From contig JAQFVV010000231.1 in NCBI GenBank assembly GCA_028023455.1, positions 1,452,501 through 1,516,500 on the forward strand: a stretch of DNA of 64,000 nt, read 5' to 3'. Origin of the DNA: Epiperipatus broadwayi. Lineage: Eukaryota > Onychophora > Udeonychophora > Euonychophora > Peripatidae. Below are positions 45,895 through 57,350 of the stretch, one piece after another; position 1 is the first letter of the stretch, and each line of letters starts with the position of its first letter. The position numbers were made by a program, and so were the translations under genes. The notes beneath the pieces are model-generated. The model had not been told where the DNA came from, did no database searches, and saw only the letters and a program-made list of their open reading frames with translations.

Positions 45895-46605
45895 TCTAGA
45901 CATGGAAATAGTCCAATATACAATTACAACTATTAATATATAGTATTTAAATAATAAATGTTATTGAATATCATCATCATCATCATCATCAACCATTATC
46001 AATCCACTGCAGGATGAAGGTCTTTCCAAGTTCAATCCATCTCCAATCTTTAGCTTCTCTTCTCCACATCACCCCTGCACACTTTCTTATTTCATCCATC
46101 CATCTCACATGTGGTCTCTTTCTGGGTCTTTTACAATCTCTTGTAATCCAGTTAAAGATTTCAGTTGTCCATCTATTATCATCTCTTCTAGCAATATGTC
46201 CAGCCCAGCTCCACTTCAGTCTTTTAATTTTTTCAATGAAGTCAGTAACACCTGATTGTTCTCTTACCTATACATTGCGTTTTCGATCTCTTCTTGTTAC
46301 TCCCAACACACATCTTTCCATATTTCTTTGAGTGGTCTGAAGTCTCTGTATTGCTCTTTTATTAAGGGTCCAAGTCTGAGATCCATAAGTAAGAACTGGT
46401 AAACACATTTATTAAAAACTTTCCTTTTCAAACACATAGTAACACTCCAACTAAGTTTAATTCTTGATTAATTTCATCCATTATGTTTCCATCTGTATTA
46501 ATGAATATAATGATATATAATTAAGAGTTACTTATGGTGGAAATATTCCAATATATAACTACAAGTACAAATATATAATATTTGGATAATAATAAAATAA
46601 CATTA
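45895..46605. repeat. Pair of about 70-bp direct repeats flanking an RTE copy
   Basis: 45900-45968 (GGAAATAGTCCAATATACAA...) and 46540-46605 (GGAAATATTCCAATATATAA...) are similar, same-orientation sequences on either side of the RTE fragment. They are too long and diverged for a simple target duplication, more likely an old local duplication or host repeat. Confidence 0.55.
45970..46460 (-). pseudogene. RTE-like retrotransposon C-terminal fragment (best preserved in the window)
   Basis: Reading the minus strand downwards, with a few frame changes, the motifs are in the order typical for RTE-like polyproteins. They are VLPVLTYGSQTW (about 46380-46415), RAIQRLQTTQRNMERCVLGV, LKWSWAGHIARRDDNRW (about 46180-46230), then TEIFNWITRDCKRPRKRPHV and RWMDEIRKCAGVMWRREAKD (down to about 46050). 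The end is WIELGKTFILQWIDNG followed by a (GAT)n tail at 45973-45992. No reverse transcriptase domain, so it is a 5'-truncated copy with at least one frameshift. Confidence 0.8.
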
Positions 46606-48529
46606 TTAAAAGTTAAGAATTCATCACATATTCCTAGATTTAATTTATATTTATGAAAATAAAATCTCATTGGGATTTACACATTTTTTTAGAAATTAAT
46701 CACATCCCTAACGTTGATAACACTAAAATACTAGCTACTGTGGAAAAATATAATTTTAAGCACTATGAGAGAGTCGGAAATTTTAAAATGGTCAAACAGC
46801 TGTGAAGAAATACAACTTATCCCAGCATTAAGAAACATATTATTTTATCTCTTCTTCTAAAATCAATTTTAAGAAATCAACTGATTGTAAACCTGAAGAA
46901 AGTAAAAAAAAAAAAAATTGTTAATACACCGTTTATTAATATTTGACAATTATCTATAATATATATATATAATAACGAATGTTCTTTAATTCATAAGCAA
47001 TCCCAACCTGATTAATGCTTGACAAAAATCACTTCTTCATTTCAACATAAGATTTGACAATAATGAATATTATTTCATCGAAATGTTGGCAAATTAAACA
47101 AACTAGTACATGGTATAATGTAAGTAAGATTTTATTTTCATCATATAACAGTAAAAATCTTCGTGTTGCTTTCATTAATAATCCTGTATTACATTAGCTC
47201 AAAAAAAAGGAAATTATTCATAGTTGAATTATATATACATATATTTGAAATTTTCAGACACCATATGTCTTCAAATCTAGCTATCTAACTTAAATAACCA
47301 TACAGGACTGAACTAAGTTCAGATACTCCATATATTAATAGCTTTATCAATATAAAATCGCTAAAGCCTTAAGAGCAAAAACAATAATGCAAGGAAATCA
47401 AGTCGTATATCACGTGACTTAATTTAATAAGCTTGTATTACTAATGTTATACAATGGGCATGCCAATTAACAAGCTTTTCCGAATATCCATATCACCAGA
47501 CCGGTTTCATGCTTTTGGCAAATATTCTGTTTAACAAACTGAAAAAAAAAAAAAAGCCTAAGCAATGACATAATCCGATCTTCTGAATTTTACAAATATT
47601 AAAACATATTTAGTTTGACTTTCCCATGCATTTTCATGCCTTCTAGTGACATGTGGGGTTCAAACATATGTAATGTCAAACACAAACAGTTGACAAATTG
47701 TGATGACAGTATATATGTATATACAATAAAATATAAAGAAAAAAAAAGAAAGATTTTAGAATGATATATCTGACAATTTTTTTTTTTTTTTAATGTGACA
47801 GAATTTCCTTTTTTTTTCCTGGTTTATTTATTTTTGACTTTTTTTTTTATGTAAGAGTTTTTAATAGTTACAATAATATCATTTTCTTGGTCAACCCTTT
47901 TTTTCCTTAGTGAATTTAAGTGATGGAAGAGGAGGAGGAGAAAATGGAAATTCTCAGGTTGAGAAAGAAAGAAAAGCTTTGCTGCGAGCATATTTTTACA
48001 TTCAGCTCTCAGTTCAATTTGCTAAAAAGGAGCCAATTGCGACAATGTAAAATCTCATTTGGGGAAATATCCAAAAGAGTTGTTTTCAAACAACTAATAA
48101 ACTTAACGACGAACTAGTGAGGGAAAAAGTTAAAGACATTTCTTTTTTTCCCCTATTAAATCCCTCAAGAAATGTGGCAGAAAAACCGTGAAAATCTTTT
48201 AAAAACAACATTAGAGCAATAAATTAATACAATGTAATCCGCCACCATCGCTACTTAACATAAAATATGACCCCAAAGTTCCGGTGCAGTTTCATATTTT
48301 ACTATTTAAGATTCTTTGCGAATCTGGTACAGTTATAGAGTGACCACTCCAATGTTAAAGATCAATTGTTATATAAATAAAATAAACCCTTCCATCCTTT
48401 ACTACATCATCAAAAGACACATATATGATACATCAAGAAATTCATATAGGATTATTTGCATTATTAATTAAAACACTTAAATATAAAAACCAAAGCACAA
48501 GAATCAATTGACAGCTTCTTTACATGCCC
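46606..48529. other. Intergenic DNA, no gene recognised
   Basis: AT-rich with T and A homopolymers. At about 47395-47530 ATCACGTGAC, AAGCTTGTATTAC and CACCAGACCGGTTTCATGC resemble the block near 12640-12770. The 65-codon frame at 47920-48117 is lysine/glutamate-rich and unsupported. Confidence 0.5.
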
Positions 48530-48735
48530 TATTACGCATATCAGTTTTGTCAATTCTCAGAAAATAGATGTGTGGAGAGGCATCTCTCATTTGGCTCCAC
48601 TAATCACAATTAACACCACTGAATACCCTGAGTAGACCAATCACTGATTTGGAAAAAATCCAGATTAGAACTCAGGCTGTTATTTTGGTGCTCAAACACC
48701 ATTTACTCCCTGAGCAATAACTATTTAATAACTTT
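48530..48735 (-). repeat. tRNA-derived SINE
   Basis: The minus strand has an A-box-like TTGCTCAGGGAGTAAATGG, then about 30 bp on a B-box-like CTGAGTTCTAATCTGG, followed by a unique body ending in CTCTCCACACATC. Spacing fits an internal pol III promoter. Target duplications were not found. Confidence 0.6.
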
Positions 48736-48939
48736 ATTTTTTTTACATTATTAAAGTCAACTAAGCAACCATAGTAATAATCTTTTGCAAATGGGTATAT
48801 TTGTTCCATCCTATGAAAAAAAAAAAAAAAAAAACATAATAGGACAAAAAATAAAAATGATACAATACAAGAGATGCATTTTCTGATGTCTCTGAATCAC
48901 AAGTACATGTACCTATGAAGCAACATAGTGCTATTTTTT

Positions 48940-50110
48940 TAATTTCTTTTGCAGGAAATCTTTATTTCTAAATGACTTCCAATACAGTATCTAACTGTAG
49001 CTCTCCAAGGTATTCTATCCTTTGCCATATCTTGCTAATGGAAATGATTAACAGTGCAATTCTTTGAGAATGTCTGTAACGTAATCTTTATTATGTATTT
49101 GGGTCTGCTTCTTCATAAAAACCATGCTCAACTTTACATTAACTCTTTTTTAGAAAACCTTTATGGTTCATTAAGTAAGTGGGTTGTATAGCATCCCATT
49201 CAAAGAGTTGAAGAACATATTGACCAATCTTACAATTTTAACATTGTATTTTTTATAAAATTTTATACAGCATCCTTCAATAAAAAATTTAATGTCTGCA
49301 TTTTAAAAAAATTGTGCCCATGTTTCTCTTCCATATAACATATGCAAAATAACAGCTCTATATGCAGCTAGTTTAGATGCAGTAGTTACTTTACTCTTAT
49401 AACCTACCCTATCTGTGGCAACAACATATTGTACTTTGGGCTGCATGAAAACATTTACCTCTTTTTTCAACTCAAAAAAGCTTCCAAGATATGTATATAT
49501 ATATATATATATAAACTGGATTTTCAACTCAAAAAAGCTTCCAAGATATGTATATATATATATATATATAAACTGGATAACACTCTCAGACTGATTACCA
49601 TACAAACTAAACATTAAAGACTTTTCTTCAATGACTGGCTGACACTAAATCAAAGTCTTCACATGTTGCATTCAAAGCATTAATTACATTCTATAGATTA
49701 CCTTTTGAATTTGAAAGGATGAAACAATTATCAGCATACTGCAAATCCAGAATTCAAGAGATGTTCTTTTTTTTTGCTTTTAACCAATCAAAATTAAAAA
49801 TTCCACTCTTGAAATATGTATTGCAACTTAATACATTTACATGAAGCTGCCTTATCAATTCCAAAAACTATTGTCATAAAAAATTGAAAATCCTCGTTTA
49901 ACACCAATTTTCATATCAAATGCCTCATATTTTTCACCTATAGTAATAACACTTTTCTCACTCCATAATGTAGAAGCACTAAATGTGCATAAATTTTGGT
50001 GGACAACCAACTAATTCCAAACAATGCAAAAGACCAATTTGATTGATCGCCTCAATTAATTTAGCAATGCCATTTATTATTAAAGTATTTGTGAAATATT
50101 GTCAGAAATA
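48940..50110 (-). pseudogene. Non-LTR retrotransposon remnant of a second LINE family, RT to C-terminus
   Basis: The minus-strand order is LIEAINQIGLLHCLELVGCPPKF (about 50000-50060), VKRGFSIF (compare VKQGCVL), then LQYADNCFILSNS (about 49705-49745), where the YADD box has become YADN. Next is NALNATCEDFDLV, and after a (TA)n duplication SKLAAYRAVILHMLYGRETW (about 49310-49380), TLQTFSKNCTVN and MAKDRIPWRATV (about 49000-49045). The LYG-ETW and DR--WR-TV signatures mark a clade different from the IPRD/KR RTE-like copies. Many stops; dead. A 70-bp tandem duplication at about 49470-49575 includes (TA)n. Confidence 0.7.
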
Positions 50111-51756
50111 TTTTATTTAATCATCACATATTCATTTTTTTGGGAGGATAATTCCATGCAGTTACAGAATCAGGTAACAATAAATGAAGATAATCAGTAG
50201 AGTTTGAAATGCAACTTGATAAACACATCACAAATAATCATGGTTACGGCCAAGTTTTAAAATAAACTCTACAATCTTTAAACTCCACTGGTTAAGCATA
50301 CATTATAACTTGGTGACCCTTAATAGGCTAAATTAATAAAATTCAAACCTGAATAAAAACATGTGCAGATTTGCAATATGTTGCATGACTTTCGACACAC
50401 CAAAGGTGGAAGATGCATTCCATTTGCAGTTATAATGTGACTAGTTGTAAATATCATAAAATATTCACAAACCTATGAAAAAACCTAGGCTTTCACAACC
50501 CTTGGAACACTTTCAAAATAGATGCCTATTCTTCTATCATTTAAAAGTTGAATAAGGAATATGCCAAATAAAATAAAATTTCACCCATATAGGTAGAGTC
50601 TAATGGTATAATATTTAGATATTCATTTACCATTCCCTGTGATTTAAAATTAAAATATAGGTTTGACAAGACTTGAAAACTTTTTCTACTAGATATAGCT
50701 GCTTCTTATGTTTAACTCACTGATAGTCATTCCAACTAGACATCCAGTTTTGAATAGTAGGTGCATATTTAGATGTTCTTAACCAAAAAGTAAAACAAGA
50801 CTAGAAGAGTGTTAACACTTTATTTACCTTGCACTTGACAATATGGGAGGGGGGGCTGTTTATAAATATCTTTGTTTGGCAGTGGGTTATATAAATACAG
50901 TTTACCTATCTTCTGTGCAATCACTAGCTAATTATAATCATATACTCCTAGATTAATAATATATTCAAGACATACATCAAAACATATCAAAATATATACA
51001 TAACAAAATTAGTAAATCAAATCATACATAAGCATGTAAATAAATGAGCTAATGCTCAGAGAAAACAATCATCTCACTATTATAAAGTATGTCATCCTAA
51101 AACAAGAATCTTGTCAGATGATCCAGGAAATCAAAATCCCTTTTCTGTATAGCCATATAGTGAATTTTAATATATAAATTATAAATGGATTACTCTATTC
51201 AAAACAGAAAGGGGGAACAATTAAAACTCAAAAATTGCTTATTTACATATATAACACCAATCACAAATATTATGTCAGCGGTTGTATCACCTGAAGCTAA
51301 TCACTATTGATACATGATTGTTGCAAGAAATTATTAAAATTGGAAATGATTGAATCTAATAGAGTAAAATCAATAGTAATAAGATTTTGATTATGCCAGA
51401 ATTACTACATAATATATTATACATAATTATAAAAAAACACAGATATATCTGAAACACATGTTTCGACATATGTCTTGAGAATATCTGAGTGTAGCTTCGT
51501 GAAATTCAATTTCTGCCAATATATATATATATATGAATTACATAGAAGTAAACTGTAGTTCTGAGAGCTATGAATAAACTTCATTACACATCAATAAATG
51601 TAAAAAATACCATTTATTTCTTACATTTATTGAAGGGGACTGCTGTTTATTCACAACTCTCAAAAATGCAGTTCACTTTTATTTAATTTGCATATTCATT
51701 ATTATGCCTATTTAATGAATATATATTGAATTAAATATTTCCATGATTGGTTTTTT
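50111..51756. other. Intergenic DNA, no gene recognised
   Basis: AT-rich with a G run near 50846-50854. No repeat family recognised. Confidence 0.5.
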
Positions 51757-51847
51757 TTATATATATGTCAAAGTGTTGACTGGGAAGTGAACCCGGTCCA
51801 GCTCTTTGTAAGGCAGCTATGCTAAATGCTAGGCCACCAACACTTGA
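51757..51847 (-). mobile_element. tRNA-derived SINE, same family as 7161-7273
   Basis: Minus strand: GTCAAGTGTTGGTGGCCTAG at the start, B-box-like CCGGGTTCACTTCC, end TTTGACATATATATAAAAAA. It shares its first 11 bases pattern and GACATA end with the 7161-7273 SINE, while the middle is diverged. No exact target duplication is visible. Confidence 0.65.
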
Positions 51848-51864
51848 CTATGAATTGTTATTAT

Positions 51865-52162
51865 AATAAAGAATAGCAATGAGGACATTATATCCATGTA
51901 AATAGAGATAACTTTTTAGCTTGGTATTGCCAAGAAACTATCAATTACTACTAATTCAATCCTTGATGCTAAGCAAGTTTTCTCATTAACCTATAAAAGC
52001 TCTTTTGCTAGTTTTTTTTTTTTTGTTGAAGTAAAAATGCTATTATAAATTAATAAGCCTCGGTGATTGCCAATTAGTAGTAATTGATAGTTTCTTGGCA
52101 ACATCAAAAGCTAAAACGCTATCTCTGCTTATATGGATATAATAGCTTTTTTATTCTTTATT
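51865..52162. mobile_element. 298-bp foldback element
   Basis: Arms AATAAAGAATAGCAATGAGG (left) and TAGCTTTTTTATTCTTTATT (right). Strong inner pairing of TTGCCAAGAAACTATCAATTA with its complement near 52080. The centre contains a T run at 52013-52024. A decayed single arm lies near 53845-53905 (GCCATTGATAGTTTTCTAGC). Confidence 0.75.
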
Positions 52163-52175
52163 TATATATATATAT

Positions 52176-52231
52176 AAACAGAAAAATGCATAATTGCATA
52201 TATATATATGCAATTATGCATTTTTCTGTTT
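52176..52231. repeat. Perfect 56-bp palindrome
   Basis: AAACAGAAAAATGCATAATT and its exact complement meet at a TATATATATA centre. It could extrude as a cruciform or act as a small hairpin. Confidence 0.9.
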
Positions 52232-52365
52232 TATTATTATAGTTGTTGTTGCCTTAATTTTTTATTATCTTTATAATATTCATATTACCCGTCATTTATA
52301 AATAGTGACTTCATGGGATACAGTCGTAACATACTTTTCAGAATTTGTATAATATGTATTTTTTC

Positions 52366-52558
52366 AAGAATCTCTCTCTCTCTCTCCCTCCCTCCCTCCT
52401 CTCTCCCTCTCCCTCTCCCTCTCCCCCTCTCTCCCTCTCTCTCCCTCCCTCCCTCTCCCTCTCTCCCACTCTCCCCCTCCCTCCCCCTCCCTCCCTCCCT
52501 CCCTCTCTCTCTCTCCCTCTCTCCCCCTCCCTCTCTCCCTCTCTCCCCCTCCCTCTCT

Positions 52559-52608
<50 letters not shown>
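52366..52608. repeat. Polypyrimidine (CT/CCCT)n tract
   Basis: About 240 bp with only C and T on the plus strand apart from two A residues, ending in a pure (CT)n. Open in all frames, with Ser/Leu/Pro or Arg/Glu/Gly repeat peptides that are not genes. It has the composition of a potential H-DNA former. Confidence 0.95.
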
Positions 52609-52610
<2 letters not shown>

Positions 52611-52695
52611 AAAAAAACAATATATTTTTAATTAAAATATTAATAATCACCATCATGATGTATAGGGGAGGGAGCAGGGAGGGAGCTCACATTAA

Positions 52696-52988
52696 TTTCT
52701 AGGGTCACTTGATAAGATCCTTGTTTTGGAATGAAATGTTATAGTGATAAAATAATTGATTTTTTCTATACATTGATACCGTTGGTTACTATTTATTTAT
52801 TTTCATGCTTAGTTGAGTTAACCAACTTTGTTAACCATTAAATGAATTAAGTTCTAGGGTCACTTGATAAGATCCTTGTTTTGGAATAAAATGTTATAAA
52901 ATAAATTTATTTTTCTATATATTGATATGGTTAGTGACTATTTATTTATTTATATGCTAGACTTTGTTAACAATTAAATGAATAAAAT
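52696..52988. repeat. Tandem duplication, about 155-bp period
   Basis: TTCTAGGGTCACTTGATAAG at 52698 and 52851 begin two diverged copies. Both continue through CTTGTTTTGGAAT, ATTGATA and ACTATTTATTTATTT to AATTAAATGAAT. Confidence 0.85.
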
Positions 52989-53117
52989 TAAATTTTAACA
53001 CACAATAAGGTTTGTACTTTAAGCAGCATATAATACAAAATGTTTCTTTTGGGGGATGGGGGTATTTTCCTTTTAATTTCAGAAATTGCAAGCATCCACA
53101 TATTTTCTAATTATAAA

Positions 53118-53306
53118 TGCAATTTATCCACTCTACTTTGATCTCTTTTCGGCCAAAAACTTTTTATTGTACGTATATTCATACACAATCTTACGTTTTG
53201 ACTGCCCTGCAATATTTTTCAGTCAAAACTTGAGATTGTGTATGCATATATGTACAATAAAAAGTATTTTGCTAAAAATAGTTCAAAGTAGAATGGATAA
53301 ATTGCA
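53118..53306. mobile_element. 189-bp palindromic element
   Basis: Arms TGCAATTTATCCACTCTACT and AGTAGAATGGATAAATTGCA. Inner pairing continues through ACTTTTTATTGTACGTATAT and CACAATCT..GTTTTGACTG to a short GC-richer loop. Confidence 0.85.
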
Positions 53307-53404
53307 CTTACATAAAATATTACAGCAAAATAAAGGAAGTGGTGAATTTGGTAATATATTCTAATTCTGATGCTCAACACTATTACATTTGATATTCTTT
53401 TCTC

Positions 53405-53575
53405 TATACTAGTAAATACCCAGAAAAAGACCACATGTAAGATGGATGGATACAATAAGAAAGTATGCAGGGTGATGTGGAGAAGAGAGTCTAGAGATCG
53501 GAGATATATTGAACTTGGGAAAGACCTTCAGCCTGCAATGGATTGATAATGGCTGACAGTGATGATGATGATGAT
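53405..53575 (+). pseudogene. RTE-like retrotransposon 3' end
   Basis: The plus strand reads RPHVRWMDTIRKYAG, then after a shift MWRRESRDRRYIELGKTF and LQWIDNG. It is followed by a (GATGAT)n tail at about 53562-53577. Only the last roughly 55 codons remain. Confidence 0.75.
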
Positions 53576-54114
53576 ACTGGTAAATCTTAAATATTTTTCA
53601 ATAATTTTAATTTTGAATATTTATTTTTATACAGTAAAGTATAAAATATGCAGTCTAATGTTGTCACATAGAATTTTATAACATATACTCATGTTTTATT
53701 TCTAAGAAACATTTCACTTATAAATAAATAAAAATATTAAAATCTTTTGCAAATTTCAAAGTTTAGCCATAGGTGTAACTTATTTCTAATTAAAACTTAT
53801 GGCAAAAAAATCTATTAGTAGATAATAGAATTTAAAAATGATTTAGCCTTGGGAGCTATCAGTGGCCATTGATAGTTTTCTAGCAACATCACTGCTGAAA
53901 CAGAATTGCACCTTATTTTCCTAAAAATGACCCAAAACATTAATTTAATTATAATATATGTATGTTTACCTAACTGTTGTAATTTTTTATATCCCACAGT
54001 CCTAAACTTTATATTGCTTACTGTTTATTTATTTGCAATATAGTAAAACAGAATTAACATTTATTTCTCAAGACAGCTCTTGGGAGTAAGTATATCTACT
54101 ATTATATATAAGTG

Positions 54115-54303
54115 TAATAATGCTCAAGGCTAAATGGGTTTATAAGTAACCATTAGAAACCAGTCAATAATTAGACAATCCCAATATAGATAGCAATCAA
54201 CAATCTCAAACTGTTGTCAAGGCAACCTCTTTGACAACAGTTTGAGATTGTTGATTGTTATCTATGTTGGGATTGTCTAAGTGTTGACTGGTTGCTAATG
54301 GTT
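54115..54303. mobile_element. Compact palindromic member of family D
   Basis: From AACCATTAGAAACCAGTCAA to TTGACTGGTTGCTAATGGTT. AACAATCTCAAACTGTTGTCAA pairs with its complement across a roughly 15-base centre. The outer left side shares GCTCAAGGCTAAATGGGTTT with family D. Confidence 0.85.
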
Positions 54304-54479
54304 ATTATTATATATATATACATAATATGTGCAAAATTCAAATAGAAACAAAGCTAAACTAGATATAATACATAAATTAATTACACCAAACAAAATTTTA
54401 ACTATCCAGATAATCAAACACTGTCATTAAACTTACCAATTTTACTTAGGAATAATTCACTATAGTAAATAAAATAAAT

Positions 54480-54720
54480 ATCAAATGGCTTTATAGTTCG
54501 GAAGTTCATGCAAATTTCAAGTGCCAGTAGCACTGGAAGAGCTGAAATTGATATAAGAGCATTATGCTCCGCAATGACATTCTACTACTAGGTTAACCTA
54601 TACATCAAAAAAACTGAGTAACTTTATAACTCAGAAGGTCATAAGAAGTTTGAATCATGGACATGCCAGAAATAGAATCAATATCCAAAACCATAGTGCT
54701 ACAGAACTTGACCCTCTACC
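54480..54720 (+). repeat. SINE-tail-like motif pair
   Basis: GGCTTTATAGTTCGGAAGTTCATGC and ACTTTATAACTCAGAAGGTCATAAG, two copies of the recurrent tail motif about 125 bp apart. Confidence 0.45.
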
Positions 54721-56284
54721 ACTGCCCTGAACCACCCAGGATTTTCATTGCAATATTTGGATGTTTAACAGCATCTTACACACTGCCAAGATTATTTCAT
54801 ACTTTAGAATTTGTACTGTTTTGGGTTTAGTATTCAAAATGATTTAACTTTGTATATCACCAAGAGAAGCTAATATTGGGCTCCTATCCAGATGAATGAT
54901 GGGTATTGTAAGCCACATAATGATTGTAATAGAAATCATAATAGTTGATTATGTGAGAATGTTTAGAGCTACCAAGTTAATTGGCTAGACACTAGACCGT
55001 TTACACTTTGTTTATCTGTATTATAACTCTGTATTATTTGGCGCATGGGGGGGGGGGGGGTAACATTGCTCTGTAATCAGTCATTCCTGGTTCTCAAACT
55101 GGAGAAACCCCCCAACATTAAATCCATTTGAAGATTATTTTTTAAAAAATTACATATATGTGTTGGTGTTTAAAGATATGTGCATATACAAGTAATTTTT
55201 ATTTATAAATAGAAATATTTTTTTTTAAAAATCAGAAATATTAAAAAAAAAAAAAAATTACTCTTGATAATTGAAAAACAGCTAAATAGTAATAAAAAAA
55301 AAACTTTTAAATAGAAACGTTAGAAGAAAAATCCAAGTCTCTCCTGAATGATACCAGCCAAAATCATGTTCTTTTTGTAAATGTGACTATAAAAGAAAAA
55401 GCTAAAGAAAATCCACAGGCGCTTGTTTAAGCTGTTGATACTACAAATCTGTGTAAATTTTTTACTTGATAAGAATTCTCAGAGAAAACTAAAATGGTGA
55501 TTTTTTCCAACCTTTTTATGGGTCATTAGCAAAGCAAACAAAAACAGCTGATTAAAGAACAAAACTGTCAGTTCAATAAATGACAAGAAAATGTAAAAAT
55601 AATAATAATACTATAATTAAAAAAATTCCAGAATAAAAAAATATATTGATTGATATCATTAATCCGAGCACAATTCAAAAATGTCTATTATTCGAACAAA
55701 ATTACAAAATATCGTTTTCATTTATTGTTTTAATTACCCTACGTAAAAAGTTTGTTCAGACATAAATATATGCATATTCCGTACTTTAAAATTATATGCC
55801 TTAGTTATTATTTAATTAATGAAGGATTTAGGCAGCTTAACTATTAATAAGATATAAATACCTATCAAGATTAGTGGCTTTACTAAAACCATCAATTGTG
55901 CTATTATTGCCATAAATCCAATTGTCATTAATGATATAGTTTAGAGATTATTTTTGCCCACATTTACAAAGAACAATAGCGGATAAATTCGGTTTATGAA
56001 GCAAATGAGTACAAAGATTATGATTCAGACTGAATCTGTTGATGAGAGTCCATTTCCATTTAGGAAACTTTTTAAAATTTAAAAACAAGATACCTTCCAC
56101 CAGTCATCACCATTTCAGTAATCTACAGAAATGTCTCTTGGGGTCATTTTCTAATGGTAAATAAATTTACTTGTAAGTTTACCATCCTCATTTTTTATGT
56201 CCATATTGAATATCAATTTTCATATGTATAATTGTGCAGTAAATAAAAATACACGCACAATTACCTAACACACATCTAAAGTAT
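54721..56284. other. Intergenic DNA, no gene recognised
   Basis: Includes a 13-14 base G run at about 55047-55060 after TGGCGCAT, and A/T homopolymers. No ORF of interest. Confidence 0.5.
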
Positions 56285-56570
56285 AGTTATAGGGAATTTG
56301 AACCCAGACTGTCAAGCTTCTTTCAGTCATCCACTCCATCTTATACCACTGACACACATGCCCATATATATATATGAAAAAGATAAATGATCTCCATTAT
56401 ATGTATTTAAGCGCTAACCCAGCACTCATCAGTTTGTCCGGATCATCATCTCCTACACAAATATATAAACAGTGCTTGGTTTATATTAAGATAGCAAAAC
56501 TTTAATAGACAGGCTTCAATTTTCTCCACTGTTCAACTTTTCAGCTAACCATATCATTGGAACATCTAAT
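56285..56570 (-). repeat. Full-length family A1 hammerhead repeat, broken core
   Basis: The minus strand keeps CTGATGA (complement 56426-56432) and a well-paired stem II GTGCTGGGTTAGCGC, but the GAAA is TTAA. Its 3' part has the clearest tRNA-like layout of the family. GTGTCAGTGGTATAA (A-box-like) is followed about 40 bp on by CTGGGTTCAAATTCCC (B box, complement at about 56293-56308). Confidence 0.75.
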
Positions 56571-56654
56571 GATGGCATGTTCAAAGCTCTTATTTGCCAA
56601 TTTTATTGTCTAGTTTAAGATATAAGATTGAAATACCAGGCACTCTTAAACCTG

Positions 56655-56975
56655 GAGCCTAATTTTAAGTATAGGAGATTTGAACTTAGACTTTCAAGCC
56701 ACTTCACTATCCACACTATCTCATACTACTGATACACATGACCACACACGTGCAGAAAAGATAAATAATCACCAACCAGCACTCATCAGTTGGTCCAGAT
56801 TACCATCTCCCATAAATATATATAATCAGTGCTCAGTTATATTTGGAAATTCTATCATCATATTTTCAATGGTATGGATGGCTGAAGAGTTGGAGGTTGG
56901 AGTAGGTTGAAGCTGGTCCATTAAAGTTTAAGGACTTGCTACCTCAATATAACTGAGCACTGATTATATATATTG
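56655..56975. repeat. Head-to-head pair of partial family A1 repeats
   Basis: The minus-strand part 56655-56850 has the tail and a ribozyme with CTGATGAGTGCTGGTT then a deletion that removes the rest of stem II and GAAA. The plus-strand part 56862-56975 is a separate 5' region (TTTTCAATGGTATGGATGGC to CACTGATTATATATA). Confidence 0.7.
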
Positions 56976-57239
56976 TAACAAATTATTATAGGAGTTCAAA
57001 TATCAAAATTTATAAGCCATTGTAACATAAATAAAGTTACTCAAAGAAATATTTAAAGGAGTCCAAATATCAAGATATTAAGTAAATTATTAGCAAATTA
57101 TTATAGCAATGTATTATAGAAATCACGTGAAGTGAGTACACTAGTAATTCAATAAAATATAACTCAGGTATACAGGCAGTAGGTTTTATCCACTTTCATT
57201 TCTTGGTTTGATGTTAAGTGCATGTTTAAACAAATACTA

Positions 57240-57350
57240 AGTGAATATGGTCTAGCAGGGCGCCACTAGATTATCTGAATCTAGACACGGTTATATCTGA
57301 TAACCTTTCACATGTACCGGGTTTGAATCCCTTTTTGGTACTTTATTTCT
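57240..57350 (+). repeat. tRNA-Val-like SINE remnant
   Basis: ACACGGTTATATCTGATAAC followed by TTTCACATGT and CGGGTTTGAATCCC resembles a valine tRNA body with a CAC-type loop and a strong B box. No closing acceptor stem is present, so I read it as a tRNA-derived retroposon rather than a tRNA gene. Confidence 0.5.

Noticed and set aside
49303-49617. Minus-strand 103-codon and plus-strand 62-codon frames with YIYIYIY
   Set aside because: Made by duplicated (TA)n blocks inside the LINE remnant; only the SKLAAYRAVILHMLYGRETW part is real element sequence.
52285-52702. Arg/Glu/Gly-rich and Ser/Leu/Pro-rich open frames
   Set aside because: Translations of the CT/CCCT tract on either strand.
57240-57350. 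Possible functional tRNA-Val gene
   Set aside because: Strong B box but no closable acceptor stem and poor D arm; better read as a tRNA-derived repeat.
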